A DNA stretch of 64,000 bases. Source: Sergeia podlipaevii (lineage: Eukaryota > Euglenozoa > Kinetoplastea > Trypanosomatida > Trypanosomatidae). The translations under genes were made by a program, and so were the position numbers. Shown in pieces: positions 18,668-29,119 of this stretch (its first letter is position 1; every line of letters begins with the position of its first letter). The DNA lies in contig JASANZ010002255.1 of NCBI GenBank assembly GCA_030849805.1, positions 53,268-117,267 of the forward strand, written 5' to 3'. The notes beneath the pieces are model-generated. The model saw only the letters and a list, made by a program, of their open reading frames with translations. It had not been told where the DNA came from and did no database searches.

Positions 18668-19753
18668 GCTGGTATGTCCTATATACCAAGAGTTCCCTCC
18701 TCTCTCTCTCTCTGTATGACGCTACGTTGCTTTTGTTATCTCTTCACTTTCTATGTCTCACTTCTATTGAATAGTTGTATAAATAAATGTGTGTGCCTTA
18801 TATATATATATAGTTGCTTCACTGTGCTGATGCGTATTTGACGCTAATGAGCACAAACGAATATATATATATATATAAATGAGATGAAGAAAACGCAACG
18901 TAGAAGTATGACAATAACAATAATTATAATAGCAATGGTTAGAAATGCGTACAAAAAAAATTGAAGTGCCTTTAGGAAGAAAAATGTAGCAGTAAATGCT
19001 ATCAACCCAGTGAAAGAACAGAGATGGAGGGCAGTACTCCATCTTGGGAAGCTCTTTTCATTTAAAAACAAAACAAAAAAATTCTTCAGTACTACTATCA
19101 TCCATTTTTTTAAAAGATAAACAATCATGCGAAGACAAAAACAAGTTTCCCAAGTCACAAAAAAAAAAAAAACAGAATGAAAGAAAGGAATCATAAAAAC
19201 ATATATGAAAAATTCTTCGTGAGTCCCTAACAAGAAGCAATCAAATCCCCCAAAATTGCATTAAAAAATTTACAAATTTCCACCAAGGCATGTATGCCCT
19301 ATCGATGTGCCGTCCTCTTTCCTCATTCATTTCTGGAAGCAGAAAAATGATCACACTGCATATATATATATATATATATATTGATATACACGTGTGTGTG
19401 AAGGATATTCAATGCACGTACACTCACACATGCAAGTATATCCTCTCTTCCCTACGTATTCTGAAGAAAATACCAAAGTATGCAGAATGTTCATGCCAGT
19501 CGACGCGACAACAAAACAACAGCAGTATCAAACGAACAGTTAACAAAAGCGCAAAAAAAAGGCTTAATTCATATATAAGCTAAAGAAAAAAAAAAAGATT
19601 TCTCTAAAAAAGAAATAATAATAATAATAATAACGCAAAAATATGGTCGATTTCAACACACGCACGATCAAGAGAGAATGTAAGGAAAAACAGAAAAAAA
19701 TAATAATCATCGCCTTCCTTCCCTCCTCCTAGCATGCTCCGTCATCTCTCCCT
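18668..19753. other. Intergenic spacer, ACBP-domain gene / LisH gene
   Basis: AT-rich with TC-rich sequence near 18699-18713, TA runs near 18800-18811 and 18861-18877, (TA)10 at 19361-19380 and (AAT)n near 19615-19632. Frames seen here consist of Phe/Ile/Tyr runs. No gene seen. Confidence 0.6.
19361..19380. repeat. (TA)10 microsatellite
   Basis: Perfect dinucleotide repeat in the spacer downstream of the LisH gene, probably in its 3' UTR region. Confidence 0.9.
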
Positions 19754-22700
19754 TCACATCCACATTCCGGGGATAACATCCTCCTCGTTCTCCACCGCTT
19801 CCATAAGTGGACCACCAATCATGCACAGCCTACCGTGCTCAGTGCTCGCAAACACATAGCAGCCCCCATGCACAGCATCGTAGAAGGAAGCGACGCTGTT
19901 GACGACGCCACAGCGGAACTGTTGCTGGTGATGATACGGCAGGGTATCTGGCCCACTCCTTGCATGAGAGGCATGTCCTGCTGGAGGTGCGAAGAGCGCA
20001 GCAACAGTGCTGGCGGCACTCTGACGAGATGCATCTTGCCCCATGACGTTGGCTGCTGCCTCACCGGATTCCGCTGTTCTTTCTTCTACATGCCGCAGAA
20101 CAAGCGACGCCAGTGCGCTTTGAATGGCTTCCCTCTGCTGTGCAGCTAATTGAAAGGGCTCGTGCAGCTGTTGCTGTTGCTGTTGGTAGGGGTACCACGT
20201 ACACCGTGAGTCTTCACCGCCAAGGTAGGTCGTTGTTGTGCTGCCGTCTGCCGCGAAGTGGCAGCTGGTGGAGGATGCTGCTGCTGCTGCCCGGTACGCC
20301 CCAGCGCGGGTATCAAAAGTGTAGCCCCGATTGGGGAGGACGAAGCTCAGGAAGAGGCCAGAGGAGGGCCGCCTGCCACCACCACAGCTTGCCTGAGCCT
20401 TGGCAAGAAACGGCACGATCCCCAAAAGATCTATTTGGCCGCGCACTACCGCAGTGGGGCCGAAGAGATTCACGAGGGCATCGAGCGTGTATAGACGCTG
20501 CTGCTGCCACCGTTGGCGCTTCTTAACGAGCTGGCGTGGGAGGGAGTGCTTTGCGAGTGCCACCTGGGGTGACTGGCGACAACGAGGTAGTGGATCTTGA
20601 TGAACCATCCTTTTCTTCCCCTGTGCTGCTTCCTTGTTCATTTTCTCACCTTTTCTACTTATGCTGCTGCAGCCCCCTTTGATCCTTTCCTCCTCGTCTT
20701 CCGTCTCTCCTTCCCCCTTGTGCAGGGACATGACGGAGTCCGATGAACGCGTGGAGGCAGAGTCGTCGCCGTCGCCGTCAGCGTCATCAGCGGACTTGAG
20801 TGTGCCATCGTCAAGTCCGTCGGTAAGAATGCGCTGCATGACGCGTTGCCGCTGTATTTCCGCTGCTGTCGCTAGGTCAAAGAGGGGGTCGAGCCCACCT
20901 GCTGCACCACACTCTAACGAATCCTGAAACACTTGTGTGCTGCTTAAGCATGAGTTCCTCACCCCAATTCCAGGCGCCGGACTCACGGCAGTGGTTTTCA
21001 CTGTCTCTTCGTTAGGAGTGGGGCATGCGAGACTTCTCTGCAGGCGGACAGTGCGAAGTCGGTCCCCGCTCATCGCGTCAAACACGTGAACTGTTTCGTT
21101 AAGACCACCAACAGTGAGTAGGATAGTCTCAACTCCCAAGGTGGACACATTAGCTGCTGCTGCTGCTGCCTCGCTTCCCTCGGGGAAAGGGAAGGGGGCC
21201 GCCGCTGCGATCTCTTCATCTCCATGCTGTTGCTGCTGCTGCTGTTCTTCATCAGCTTGCTGCGCTGGTCCGTCAATAACGGCAGCAGAACACTGCAGGA
21301 GATACAGAGGGGCCTTGTGAGTGTTGCCATGGGTAGGGATCACACCGTTCAATGTGTTCTCCAGATTCGGCTTCACCGGGCACACAGGGATAACGCGCAA
21401 AACATGACTAAGAAGGACATCAAACACAAGACAGGCATAGAAGCCGGGCTTAAACTCAAGGGGTTTGGTGCTATCCATAAAACTGCGAAAAGGGCCCACT
21501 GACGCCATGATGAAGAGATAGCGGCCGTTCTTAGCCGTTGGTGCTAGAGCCATCCCATTCCACGCCGCAGCATCTTCGTCGTCTGCTAGTGCCCTCACGT
21601 GTCTTTGTGCTGCCGCTGCTGCGCTCCCAATGTTGCTCACGGGGATGGCCTCGCTGTGGTAGGTGATCGCAAAAGCACGCGCTTCGAGCATTGCTGCACT
21701 CTCCGCTACTGCGGCTTCGCTAAAGCTGACTCGTGGCTCGGCAGGATTCTGCTGCTCCTTGTTCTTGGATCGCTTGCTCTTGCTGCTGCTCTTCAATATA
21801 ATGCCTCTTTTCTTCTTCTTGATTTCCTTCACGCTCTCGCCTTCCCTCTCCCTCTCGCACTCGGTTATACCAAAGCTGCTCAAGCTCGTCCCAGCCTCTC
21901 TACATGCCCTGGCTACTCTTCGTACCCACCTTGTGTGCTGTTTCTCTTCTCTCGCGAGGGCCGTCGTGCTCGCCTCATCCTTCCATTGTGGCTCTCCAGA
22001 AACTGCCATGCTCAGCAGGCGGTACGCGGGGCCGCTCGGCCCCATGTTGAGGTCCGCGCTCCGAGTGTGGTGCAGTCCACCGGTGTGGGTGAGAGCCCAA
22101 GGTACCGCGCTAAAGAGGAGGCAGGTGCCACTCTGATAGCGGATACGTGGAATCCTCGCGGTTGCGCTGTGAGGCTTCGTGTGTAGAGGGTGGCTGCCGG
22201 TGGAGCCAGTGGAGGTGATGTTGAATGCATCCTCAGCGGTATAGGCAACGGACAAGTGATCAAGAGGACTACGTGTTTCTGCATCTTCTTCCTCGTCATT
22301 ACCCAAGCGAGTAGTAGTAGTAGCAGTAGCGGCGTAGCCGGCAGCAGTGCGTAGATGACGCCGCTGGCGCTCCTCCTCATCATCAGAGGTGGTAGGATCT
22401 AGTTGGGCGTGCAGCGCGAGCGGATCGGACACCTTCAGCGAAAGCACTTCTTCAATCAGTTTACGCCCTGTCCTGGCCACTTCATCTGCTGCAATCGCTG
22501 TCGGCCTGTTCACCTCATCTGTCCCTCTTTCACCTCTTCCTTCTCCCCTGTGAAGCGTGTAGCGCCGATTCTGCGCCTGCTGCTGCTGAGTAGAGGAGCC
22601 TGAAGAACTGTGATGATTGTGATGATGGCCACGGAAGAAGCGCGAAAAGGCCGCCACTGCAGCGTTGGTTGCTGCAGCCGCGCGTGAGTACCGCCTCACC

Positions 22701-25700
22701 GGCCGCGCCGCACCCCCTGACGCGTCTTGTGCGCTTCTTCCGACAGCGCTGATAATAGCGCCTTCTTCGTTGTCCTGCACACTGGCGTCTGCCACGGCGC
22801 TCGAGCCACTACGCGTCACGACGAGCTCAGACCGAACGGGCACAAGCACGGCGCTACGGTCAAACTGCACGATACGAGTACCAGCGAAGTAGGCGGTGGG
22901 AAGCTCTGGGTCCGCGCGAGGCTCCTGCTGCCGCCGATGAGTTTCCGCGGCAGACCTCAGCAGCGTCATAGAGGCAGGCAGACCCCTCTCACAAACAATG
23001 GTGTAGCGAGGCGGCGATTGCGGGCCTGCGGCAGCGAGACTGTTTGCCGATGGCGTCGTGATGGCCGCCGCGTTGCTGCTCATGCTCTCGCCAGGGATAT
23101 CTAGTTCATTCCACGCGTCGTACATCGCCAGCTGTCCGTCATCGCAGATCGTGTAGATAGCCTCCATGAGGGGAGAGACGATGAGGTCTTGTAGTGAGGG
23201 GGTATGGATGCGCTGCACCACCACGCCACTCGCCGGCAGCCAGCGTACAATGATGTTATCATAGGTGCTGGAAAGGCACTGATAACTGTGCAGTCTAGAC
23301 TGCAGAGCAAGGCGCCACGCACACGTTTCCACATCTATAAATATATTGGTTGTTGCCGTGCCGGTGGTTGCTACTCGATCACCTCCAGGCTGTGTCGTTG
23401 TCTTGTGAATCTGTCGAGTGCAGAAGTCCTGCACTGCCGCGGCGTGGTCAGACGCATCACCGAGACAGGTGCTCCACCCGCCACCCCAGAAGCGTGGATC
23501 CACCCAGCGGGTCTGAACGAGCGGTTTCTCACTCACTTTGAATGTAGCGTAAAGTCTGTCTGGCGTGCGCAGCATCTGCTCTAGAGCCGCCTCTGTGGTC
23601 CCCGCTGAGGGTACAGCCGCACCAGAAGCAGCCGCGGGGAGTGTGTTGTTGCCACTTCCTTTGGGAGACACCCCTGTTATGGATGACTGCCTGCTGGCGA
23701 CACTTAGTGCAATGGGAGGAGGAGCAAACACACCTGTGTCAGCACCGCCGTCTCCACTGACCTGCCCCGCAGCAGCTGCTGCTCCTCTCCCTCCTCCTCC
23801 AGCGCTGCCACCGGCACTATTATCCCTATGGAGGGAGTAGATGCTCACTTTCCCTGTGCATGCAGGAACGACGCTCAACTCCCCTTCCTCCCTTTGCGGA
23901 ACTGCAGTTGGCGCGTACTGCACAGAGGCTAGAACACTGCGCGCATCGGGGGAGAAGTGCACCAACGCACTCGTTGCTTCGTACCAGTGGGGGTGCTCTG
24001 GCATGCCATCGAGCACCGTATCCAACAGTAGCTCCTCCCGCGCATCTAACGAGTTTGGTGAAGCCTTCAGTGCAAAGACCACAATCCGCCCACGCGCAGT
24101 CACAAAGGCCAGCAGAGTGCCACACGGGGTAACAGTGACATGCTGCACTTCCTCTGTGACTTCATCGGCAACGCGCTGAAAAAAGTCGTCGGCCGAGCTG
24201 GCAATTGAATCGTGATCGTCCTCTTCCTCCTCCTCCTCGGCTCCTGCCGTGCGTGTCGCGGTCGCCGTTGTGGTGTCCTCCGTTTCTGACAGCTCCGACG
24301 TTGCCGTACCGCCTTCCATGTGCTGCATCGTGGCATCAGAGGTGGCAATCACACGCTCCACAATAGCACTCAGGTCTCGAGCCATGCGACGGATGACGGA
24401 GGAGGTGCGCCGCTGCCAGCGGGAAGGGGTGCGAGGACGAGGTCGTGGCACGGGTGCGCTGGCAGGAGACTGCGACGATTCTCTCCCCGCTCTTCTTCTT
24501 CTTGCCGTGGCGGCGTCTGCAGGGGATGCTGGCACAGATGTCTGTCGAAGAGTAGCCGACGCGGTAGAAGCACGCGCTTGACGTTGAGGTCCTCCCATGC
24601 TTGCTAGGGTTTCTGCATGGGGCATAGTGTGACTTGCGGCTGTAGAGGAGGCGGTGGGAGAGGCACAAGTGGCCGTGACAGCCGCCATCGCCGCCACCGC
24701 GACAGCTGCTGCGGCTTCTGCTGTTGTCGCTGCGGTCGGCGTGGTAGCGGCACACTCTGAGAACGAGGCTCCGCTAGCTCCTGTTCCTCCACCGGCTGTG
24801 GACGGCAGCGGCGCAGTGCTGTGCTCTTTCACGTTTGACAAGATCGGCACCACATCGCCTCTCGGCTTCACATCTCCGCCAGATGCACTCAGCTGTTGTG
24901 CTTGAAACCTTTCCAGTCTTGCCCTCTGCACTGTCACCAGCGCACTTTGCATCGCTCTCAGCTGCAGCACTACTGGAAGCCCAGAAGCAGGGTGTACAGA
25001 CTCGAGCAGGACTCTGTGATTCGATAGCGCACGTCGTAGCAGATGGCGCTGGTGCTGTTGCCGGACAACCCTTGCTGATTCCCAGTCTCTGCGCTGGAGA
25101 CTCCCACTTCCGCCTGCGCAATCGCCACCGTGATAGCTACTATTCGACTTTATAGAGGCAAGCAAAGCCGCGGGAGCGGTGCCGGTGCTCAGAGCTTGCA
25201 GCATCTGCTTGTATTGTGCGGGCTTGATGACTGGGACAGAGGAGGAAGGGGAAGAGGATAGTGGTGAGCCAATGGCGGTCGCCATGGCGTTTTGAAGTGG
25301 AAAGAAGTTTGAATAAAGCGCTGCTTCTCCGTCTGCAGGGTAAGTGTGAGGCATCGCAGGCCCTTCATCCACCTGTCTCGCAGGCATATGCCTGAGTGAA
25401 CTCGGCACGCTCCTGCCGCCCAACGTACTGCTCCACCCACATGGTGTTCCTTTCTGAAGTACCAAGGCTTCAGCTAATGTGCGGTGCGCTGAGGCTGAGG
25501 CAGCAGCAGCGACGAATGCGCTATCAGAGACCGTGGCCGTCATCGAGGATAATTGCCAGATGGGAAGTGGTCTTTCGTCACCTTGCGCTTCCTCTCGAAG
25601 CGTAGCACCCTCTCCGCGATGTTCCTCGTTGACGCTTTCATGGGCTCTATTGAAGTCCTCGATGGGAGCTGCGGAAAGCCAGAGTTGACAGACACCCCCT

Positions 25701-27688
25701 CTAAATTGACCGGCAAGCACAGCGACTTTGCTCGCCAGTGCTTCTTCCTGCGCAGCCACAAGACCACCACCATCGCCACTCTCCCTTTGATCTCTATTCT
25801 GCGTCGCGGATGTCTCTTCCTTCCCCTCTTCTTGCTCCTCCCTTCCGTGGGTGTGCAGCTTCTCTGCAGGATATTCTTCTAGGTCGTCTGCACAGCGCGT
25901 GAGCCACTTGCCCTGAACTAGAACCAACTTCCCTACAGCGATGCTCATCGTCTGCATACGTGGCGTCGTGGTGACTGGAGATGATGGTCTGCTGGTGTCA
26001 CCATCGACTGCACACGAGGAGGATGGCGGCGGAGGGAGAAGCAGAACGAGTTCCTTGAGAGAATCTAGCATCCACAGCACTGCCTGGGCTCTACAGGTGC
26101 AGTGCACAATGGAAAGATAGGCACCACGGAGATTACTGTGGATGCTCCGCTGCACGGCTTTGCTCACTTCTTCACCAGCCATGACGCTACTGGTAGAGAG
26201 GAAATTGGTGCTTGTGCATGTACCGGCACCCACCGCCGCAGCCACCTCAGAAAACATATCGTCCAAAAGAAGACTTGATCTTGGCAGCGCGCTACTAGAC
26301 ATATGCACAGCAGTGGCAGTGGCAGCAGTAGCAGTGCCGTTGCTCTCTTGCACCGTAGAGGCCACATACCACCCCTCAATGTCGGAGCTACTGTACTGCT
26401 GCAGGACCCATCGCAGCACACACTCCATCTTGCTAGTCCAAGCACCAGAGGTGACGGCGAGAGAGCTAGCGATGCGGGCCGTGAGAAGGCGGTATGGCAA
26501 ATGCTCCCCACAAGGAGATGCGTCCGCTGATGCGATCCACGTCGAGCCACTGTCCTCCTCTTCCTCCGTATTGGCAACAACTGCCAAAGCCTCGCGACGC
26601 AGCTCGCTGAGACAGGACTGAAGACGTGTGGCACAGTGCAAGACAGCGCTGCGTGCTTCCTTCAGCATAGGGGCAGAATAGACGCCGCCTCCGCCATCTC
26701 TCAGAGGATTAGAGAATGCGTCGTGGTGGATTTCTCCCTTTCCATTGTTACGGCAGTTGCGCAGACTGCTGTTACTACTGCTGGTTGTGGGAGTGCCGAG
26801 AGGGCGACTACGTTTCTGTCTCTTTGTTGTTTTCTTCTTACCGACTATTATTTTCTCCTCCCCCTCCTCCTCGTCATAATCGTTGTTTCCTTGCGCTACT
26901 AGCACCTCCGCAGCTTTTAGCGAAGTGCTGTGCTGCCAGGTAAGGGTGTCGCACCGCAATACACACTCCGACAGCTCCAGCTGAAGCCACAACACTCGGC
27001 AGTAGCCTAGAAAAAGAGAGACGACAGCCCGCACCGCCTGGCCGTCATTGTCATCGTCATATTCTTCCTCCTTTGGCGGACTAGAATGGTAGGGAAAATA
27101 TCGATGACTATTGATTATCTCCCCTTCATTAGTGGTGTCTGTGACTGTGCCCACAGAGAGCTCATATACACAGTCCACGACGCCACGGAGGGCATCCATT
27201 ACCTCTTGTTCAGCGGAGATGTAAGCGCCACTAGTGTTGCTGACGCTTCTGCTACTACTCTGCGTGACGAGAGCAACCGTGCATTGGGCCAAGGCGTCCG
27301 CGCAGTGCTTCAGTCTGTTTTGTTTCTGCTCTGAGAGATGCCTTGTAATGGCTTCAATAGAGTGCTGCTGCTGCTGCTGTTTCTGTTTCTGCTCAATCGT
27401 TGCTGCTTGAATACCTTCCCGCGTGCCAGCGTAGTCCTTCCCAAGGCCAGTGCTGCTGGTCATACCCTTAGCACTGTCCTCTGAAGCTGGTTTGATACCG
27501 CTGTTGCTGTTGCTGTTGTGATGAAGTGCACTGACAGATGCATGCGATGAACCACCATAAAGCTTGCCGAGCTCACAGGATAGAGCTGTGGCGGTGTCGT
27601 GAAGCCCCATAGAGCGAAGAAGCTGGTGGAGTAGGGTGTCATCGTCACTGATGGCGCCGCGCTGGGACGTGTCCAGATTGTGTGCCAT
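19754..27688 (-). CDS. Giant LisH-motif protein with divergent WD40/beta-propeller blades
   Basis: 2644 residues in one uninterrupted frame. Residues about 17-45 (DDTLLHQLLRSMGLHDTATA, then LSCELGKL) fit a LisH dimerisation motif. An alpha-helical N-terminal half is interrupted by Gln, Ser, Glu/Asp and Ala runs (for example residues near 105 and 1050-1090). From about residue 1160 come blade-like repeats: VQHVTVTPCGTLLAFVTARG with RIVVFAL; a KVSIYSL blade; YDNIIVRWLPASGVVVQRIH, followed by a blade with CDDGQLAMYDAW; ETILLTVGGLNETVHVFDAM; and a final CYVFASTEHGRLCMIGG. LisH plus propeller architectures serve as scaffolds and ubiquitin-ligase receptors in other eukaryotes, but I could not match this one to SMU1, LIS1, DCAF1 or BRWD proteins. 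There is a Lys/Arg-rich, possibly nuclear-targeting patch near residues 1990-2010. The function is unknown. Confidence 0.7.
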   Translation of the reverse strand: MAHNLDTSQRGAISDDDTLLHQLLRSMGLHDTATALSCELGKLYGGSSHASVSALHHNSNSNSGIKPASEDSAKGMTSSTGLGKDYAGTREGIQAATIEQKQKQQQQQHSIEAITRHLSEQKQNRLKHCADALAQCTVALVTQSSSRSVSNTSGAYISAEQEVMDALRGVVDCVYELSVGTVTDTTNEGEIINSHRYFPYHSSPPKEEEYDDDNDGQAVRAVVSLFLGYCRVLWLQLELSECVLRCDTLTWQHSTSLKAAEVLVAQGNNDYDEEEGEEKIIVGKKKTTKRQKRSRPLGTPTTSSSNSSLRNCRNNGKGEIHHDAFSNPLRDGGGGVYSAPMLKEARSAVLHCATRLQSCLSELRREALAVVANTEEEEDSGSTWIASADASPCGEHLPYRLLTARIASSLAVTSGAWTSKMECVLRWVLQQYSSSDIEGWYVASTVQESNGTATAATATAVHMSSSALPRSSLLLDDMFSEVAAAVGAGTCTSTNFLSTSSVMAGEEVSKAVQRSIHSNLRGAYLSIVHCTCRAQAVLWMLDSLKELVLLLPPPPSSSCAVDGDTSRPSSPVTTTPRMQTMSIAVGKLVLVQGKWLTRCADDLEEYPAEKLHTHGREEQEEGKEETSATQNRDQRESGDGGGLVAAQEEALASKVAVLAGQFRGGVCQLWLSAAPIEDFNRAHESVNEEHRGEGATLREEAQGDERPLPIWQLSSMTATVSDSAFVAAAASASAHRTLAEALVLQKGTPCGWSSTLGGRSVPSSLRHMPARQVDEGPAMPHTYPADGEAALYSNFFPLQNAMATAIGSPLSSSPSSSVPVIKPAQYKQMLQALSTGTAPAALLASIKSNSSYHGGDCAGGSGSLQRRDWESARVVRQQHQRHLLRRALSNHRVLLESVHPASGLPVVLQLRAMQSALVTVQRARLERFQAQQLSASGGDVKPRGDVVPILSNVKEHSTAPLPSTAGGGTGASGASFSECAATTPTAATTAEAAAAVAVAAMAAVTATCASPTASSTAASHTMPHAETLASMGGPQRQARASTASATLRQTSVPASPADAATARRRRAGRESSQSPASAPVPRPRPRTPSRWQRRTSSVIRRMARDLSAIVERVIATSDATMQHMEGGTATSELSETEDTTTATATRTAGAEEEEEEDDHDSIASSADDFFQRVADEVTEEVQHVTVTPCGTLLAFVTARGRIVVFALKASPNSLDAREELLLDTVLDGMPEHPHWYEATSALVHFSPDARSVLASVQYAPTAVPQREEGELSVVPACTGKVSIYSLHRDNSAGGSAGGGGRGAAAAAGQVSGDGGADTGVFAPPPIALSVASRQSSITGVSPKGSGNNTLPAAASGAAVPSAGTTEAALEQMLRTPDRLYATFKVSEKPLVQTRWVDPRFWGGGWSTCLGDASDHAAAVQDFCTRQIHKTTTQPGGDRVATTGTATTNIFIDVETCAWRLALQSRLHSYQCLSSTYDNIIVRWLPASGVVVQRIHTPSLQDLIVSPLMEAIYTICDDGQLAMYDAWNELDIPGESMSSNAAAITTPSANSLAAAGPQSPPRYTIVCERGLPASMTLLRSAAETHRRQQEPRADPELPTAYFAGTRIVQFDRSAVLVPVRSELVVTRSGSSAVADASVQDNEEGAIISAVGRSAQDASGGAARPVRRYSRAAAATNAAVAAFSRFFRGHHHNHHSSSGSSTQQQQAQNRRYTLHRGEGRGERGTDEVNRPTAIAADEVARTGRKLIEEVLSLKVSDPLALHAQLDPTTSDDEEERQRRHLRTAAGYAATATTTTRLGNDEEEDAETRSPLDHLSVAYTAEDAFNITSTGSTGSHPLHTKPHSATARIPRIRYQSGTCLLFSAVPWALTHTGGLHHTRSADLNMGPSGPAYRLLSMAVSGEPQWKDEASTTALAREEKQHTRWVRRVARACREAGTSLSSFGITECEREREGESVKEIKKKKRGIILKSSSKSKRSKNKEQQNPAEPRVSFSEAAVAESAAMLEARAFAITYHSEAIPVSNIGSAAAAAQRHVRALADDEDAAAWNGMALAPTAKNGRYLFIMASVGPFRSFMDSTKPLEFKPGFYACLVFDVLLSHVLRVIPVCPVKPNLENTLNGVIPTHGNTHKAPLYLLQCSAAVIDGPAQQADEEQQQQQQHGDEEIAAAAPFPFPEGSEAAAAAANVSTLGVETILLTVGGLNETVHVFDAMSGDRLRTVRLQRSLACPTPNEETVKTTAVSPAPGIGVRNSCLSSTQVFQDSLECGAAGGLDPLFDLATAAEIQRQRVMQRILTDGLDDGTLKSADDADGDGDDSASTRSSDSVMSLHKGEGETEDEEERIKGGCSSISRKGEKMNKEAAQGKKRMVHQDPLPRCRQSPQVALAKHSLPRQLVKKRQRWQQQRLYTLDALVNLFGPTAVVRGQIDLLGIVPFLAKAQASCGGGRRPSSGLFLSFVLPNRGYTFDTRAGAYRAAAAASSTSCHFAADGSTTTTYLGGEDSRCTWYPYQQQQQQLHEPFQLAAQQREAIQSALASLVLRHVEERTAESGEAAANVMGQDASRQSAASTVAALFAPPAGHASHARSGPDTLPYHHQQQFRCGVVNSVASFYDAVHGGCYVFASTEHGRLCMIGGPLMEAVENEEDVIPGMWM

Positions 27689-29119
27689 TATATTGACAAA
27701 GAAACCTTTAACTTTGCAACGATAATAATAGGAAAAGAAGAGTAATTGAAAATATGTTTCTAGGAATCCGAAAAGGAAGTAGAAAAGAAAAAAAAATGTG
27801 TATGAATGTATATGAATATATTCCTTTCTAAGTTTTTTTTTCTTTTAAAACTTGAAGCACCGTCCTCCCACTTTTTCCTTTCAAGCTGACAAGAGCAAAT
27901 AGTAATAACAATTGTAATACGAATATTTGCCTTTCAAATAGAGACATACAATAGTGAATCTTATCTGCTATGCACTCACTCACCCTCGCACACTAAAAAA
28001 CATGCACCTGCGGTGAAGCTTACAAATAATAAAATAAATGATATTTGCAACAACCGGTAAGGGAAAAAAATAAATAAATAGAAATCAAGCAAGCAAGCAA
28101 ACAAACAAACGAAAAAAGAACCCGCTGAGGCACAAAAAAAAAAAATAAGATAAAAATAACACCTCAAAAAGCAAAACAATAACAAATAGTAAAAAGAAAA
28201 AAAAACTGAAAGCTAAAAGTAGAGGGTTTATCCCCTTTTTTCCTTTCTCTTTCTGTCTCTGTCTCTCTCTCTCTCTCTCTCTCTCCTTCTTTTCTTTTGC
28301 CGATTAGAGCTTGGCAAAATAATGGTGATACGTTTGCAAGGAAAAAGAAGGAAAAAAAAAAGATTGAAAGACGAGAAGAAGAGGGAAAAGTGTATAAATA
28401 GCTATTTGTGGGGAGAGGAAGGAAGAGGGTCCTATGATGGGAAAACTATATATATATAAAGAAAAACAATCACAAAAAACAAAAAAAAGACACAGAGATT
28501 GAATGCGATCGAATACAAAAAAAAGAAAGTTACCTACTATTTTCCCTATCTCTCTCTCTCTCTCTCTCTATTTTTCTTTCTTTCTTTTGCTGAAACCTTA
28601 GTAGAGAATATGTCTGCAGAAATAGGGCTACTTGGTAATGAAGATGCGGCAACAACAACAACAACAAAAAATATAATACTAATTAGGCTGTTGACAGATA
28701 AAAAGTAAACAACAACAACACCACCTATGCATTTAATGTATATGCAAAGCATTGTAGATAAAAAAAAGGAAAACAGCAACAACGTGCAGAGAAGAAGAGC
28801 AAAAGCAATAGATACACATGAGAAGCAAGACAGTTTAGAGTAGACCTCCACTAAATAAATAGCCAAATAACAGCGCGCTTATGTATTCAAGCATAATTTT
28901 CCATTTTTGTTTGCCATTGTATAGCAGCATAGTTTTATTTCATATAAAAAGGGGAAAAAGCAAGAGAAAAATATAAACAGACACACACACACACGCACAC
29001 AATAACAACGGTAGGGCTATGTGTATGTATGTGTGTATGTAACCGTGTATATATATACGGGTTCCTCCATTTCTCATCTCCTCTAGCTCAACCCAGTCAC
29101 CACCTCATGAGCATCATCC
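27689..29119. other. Intergenic spacer, LisH gene / 14-3-3-like gene
   Basis: Long AT-rich spacer with (TC)n at 28262-28284 and near 28551-28569, TA near 28448-28458, (CAA)n near 28650-28668, and (CA)n near 28980-28993. The open frames here are low-complexity Phe/Lys/Ser sequences. No gene seen. Confidence 0.6.
28262..28284. repeat. (TC)n microsatellite
   Basis: Near-perfect dinucleotide run in the spacer between the two giant genes. Confidence 0.85.

Noticed and set aside
19754..27688. Identification of the LisH protein as DCAF1, BRWD or SMU1
   Set aside because: Only the LisH-plus-propeller idea is shared; motif order, missing bromodomain and missing diagnostic segments do not support a name.
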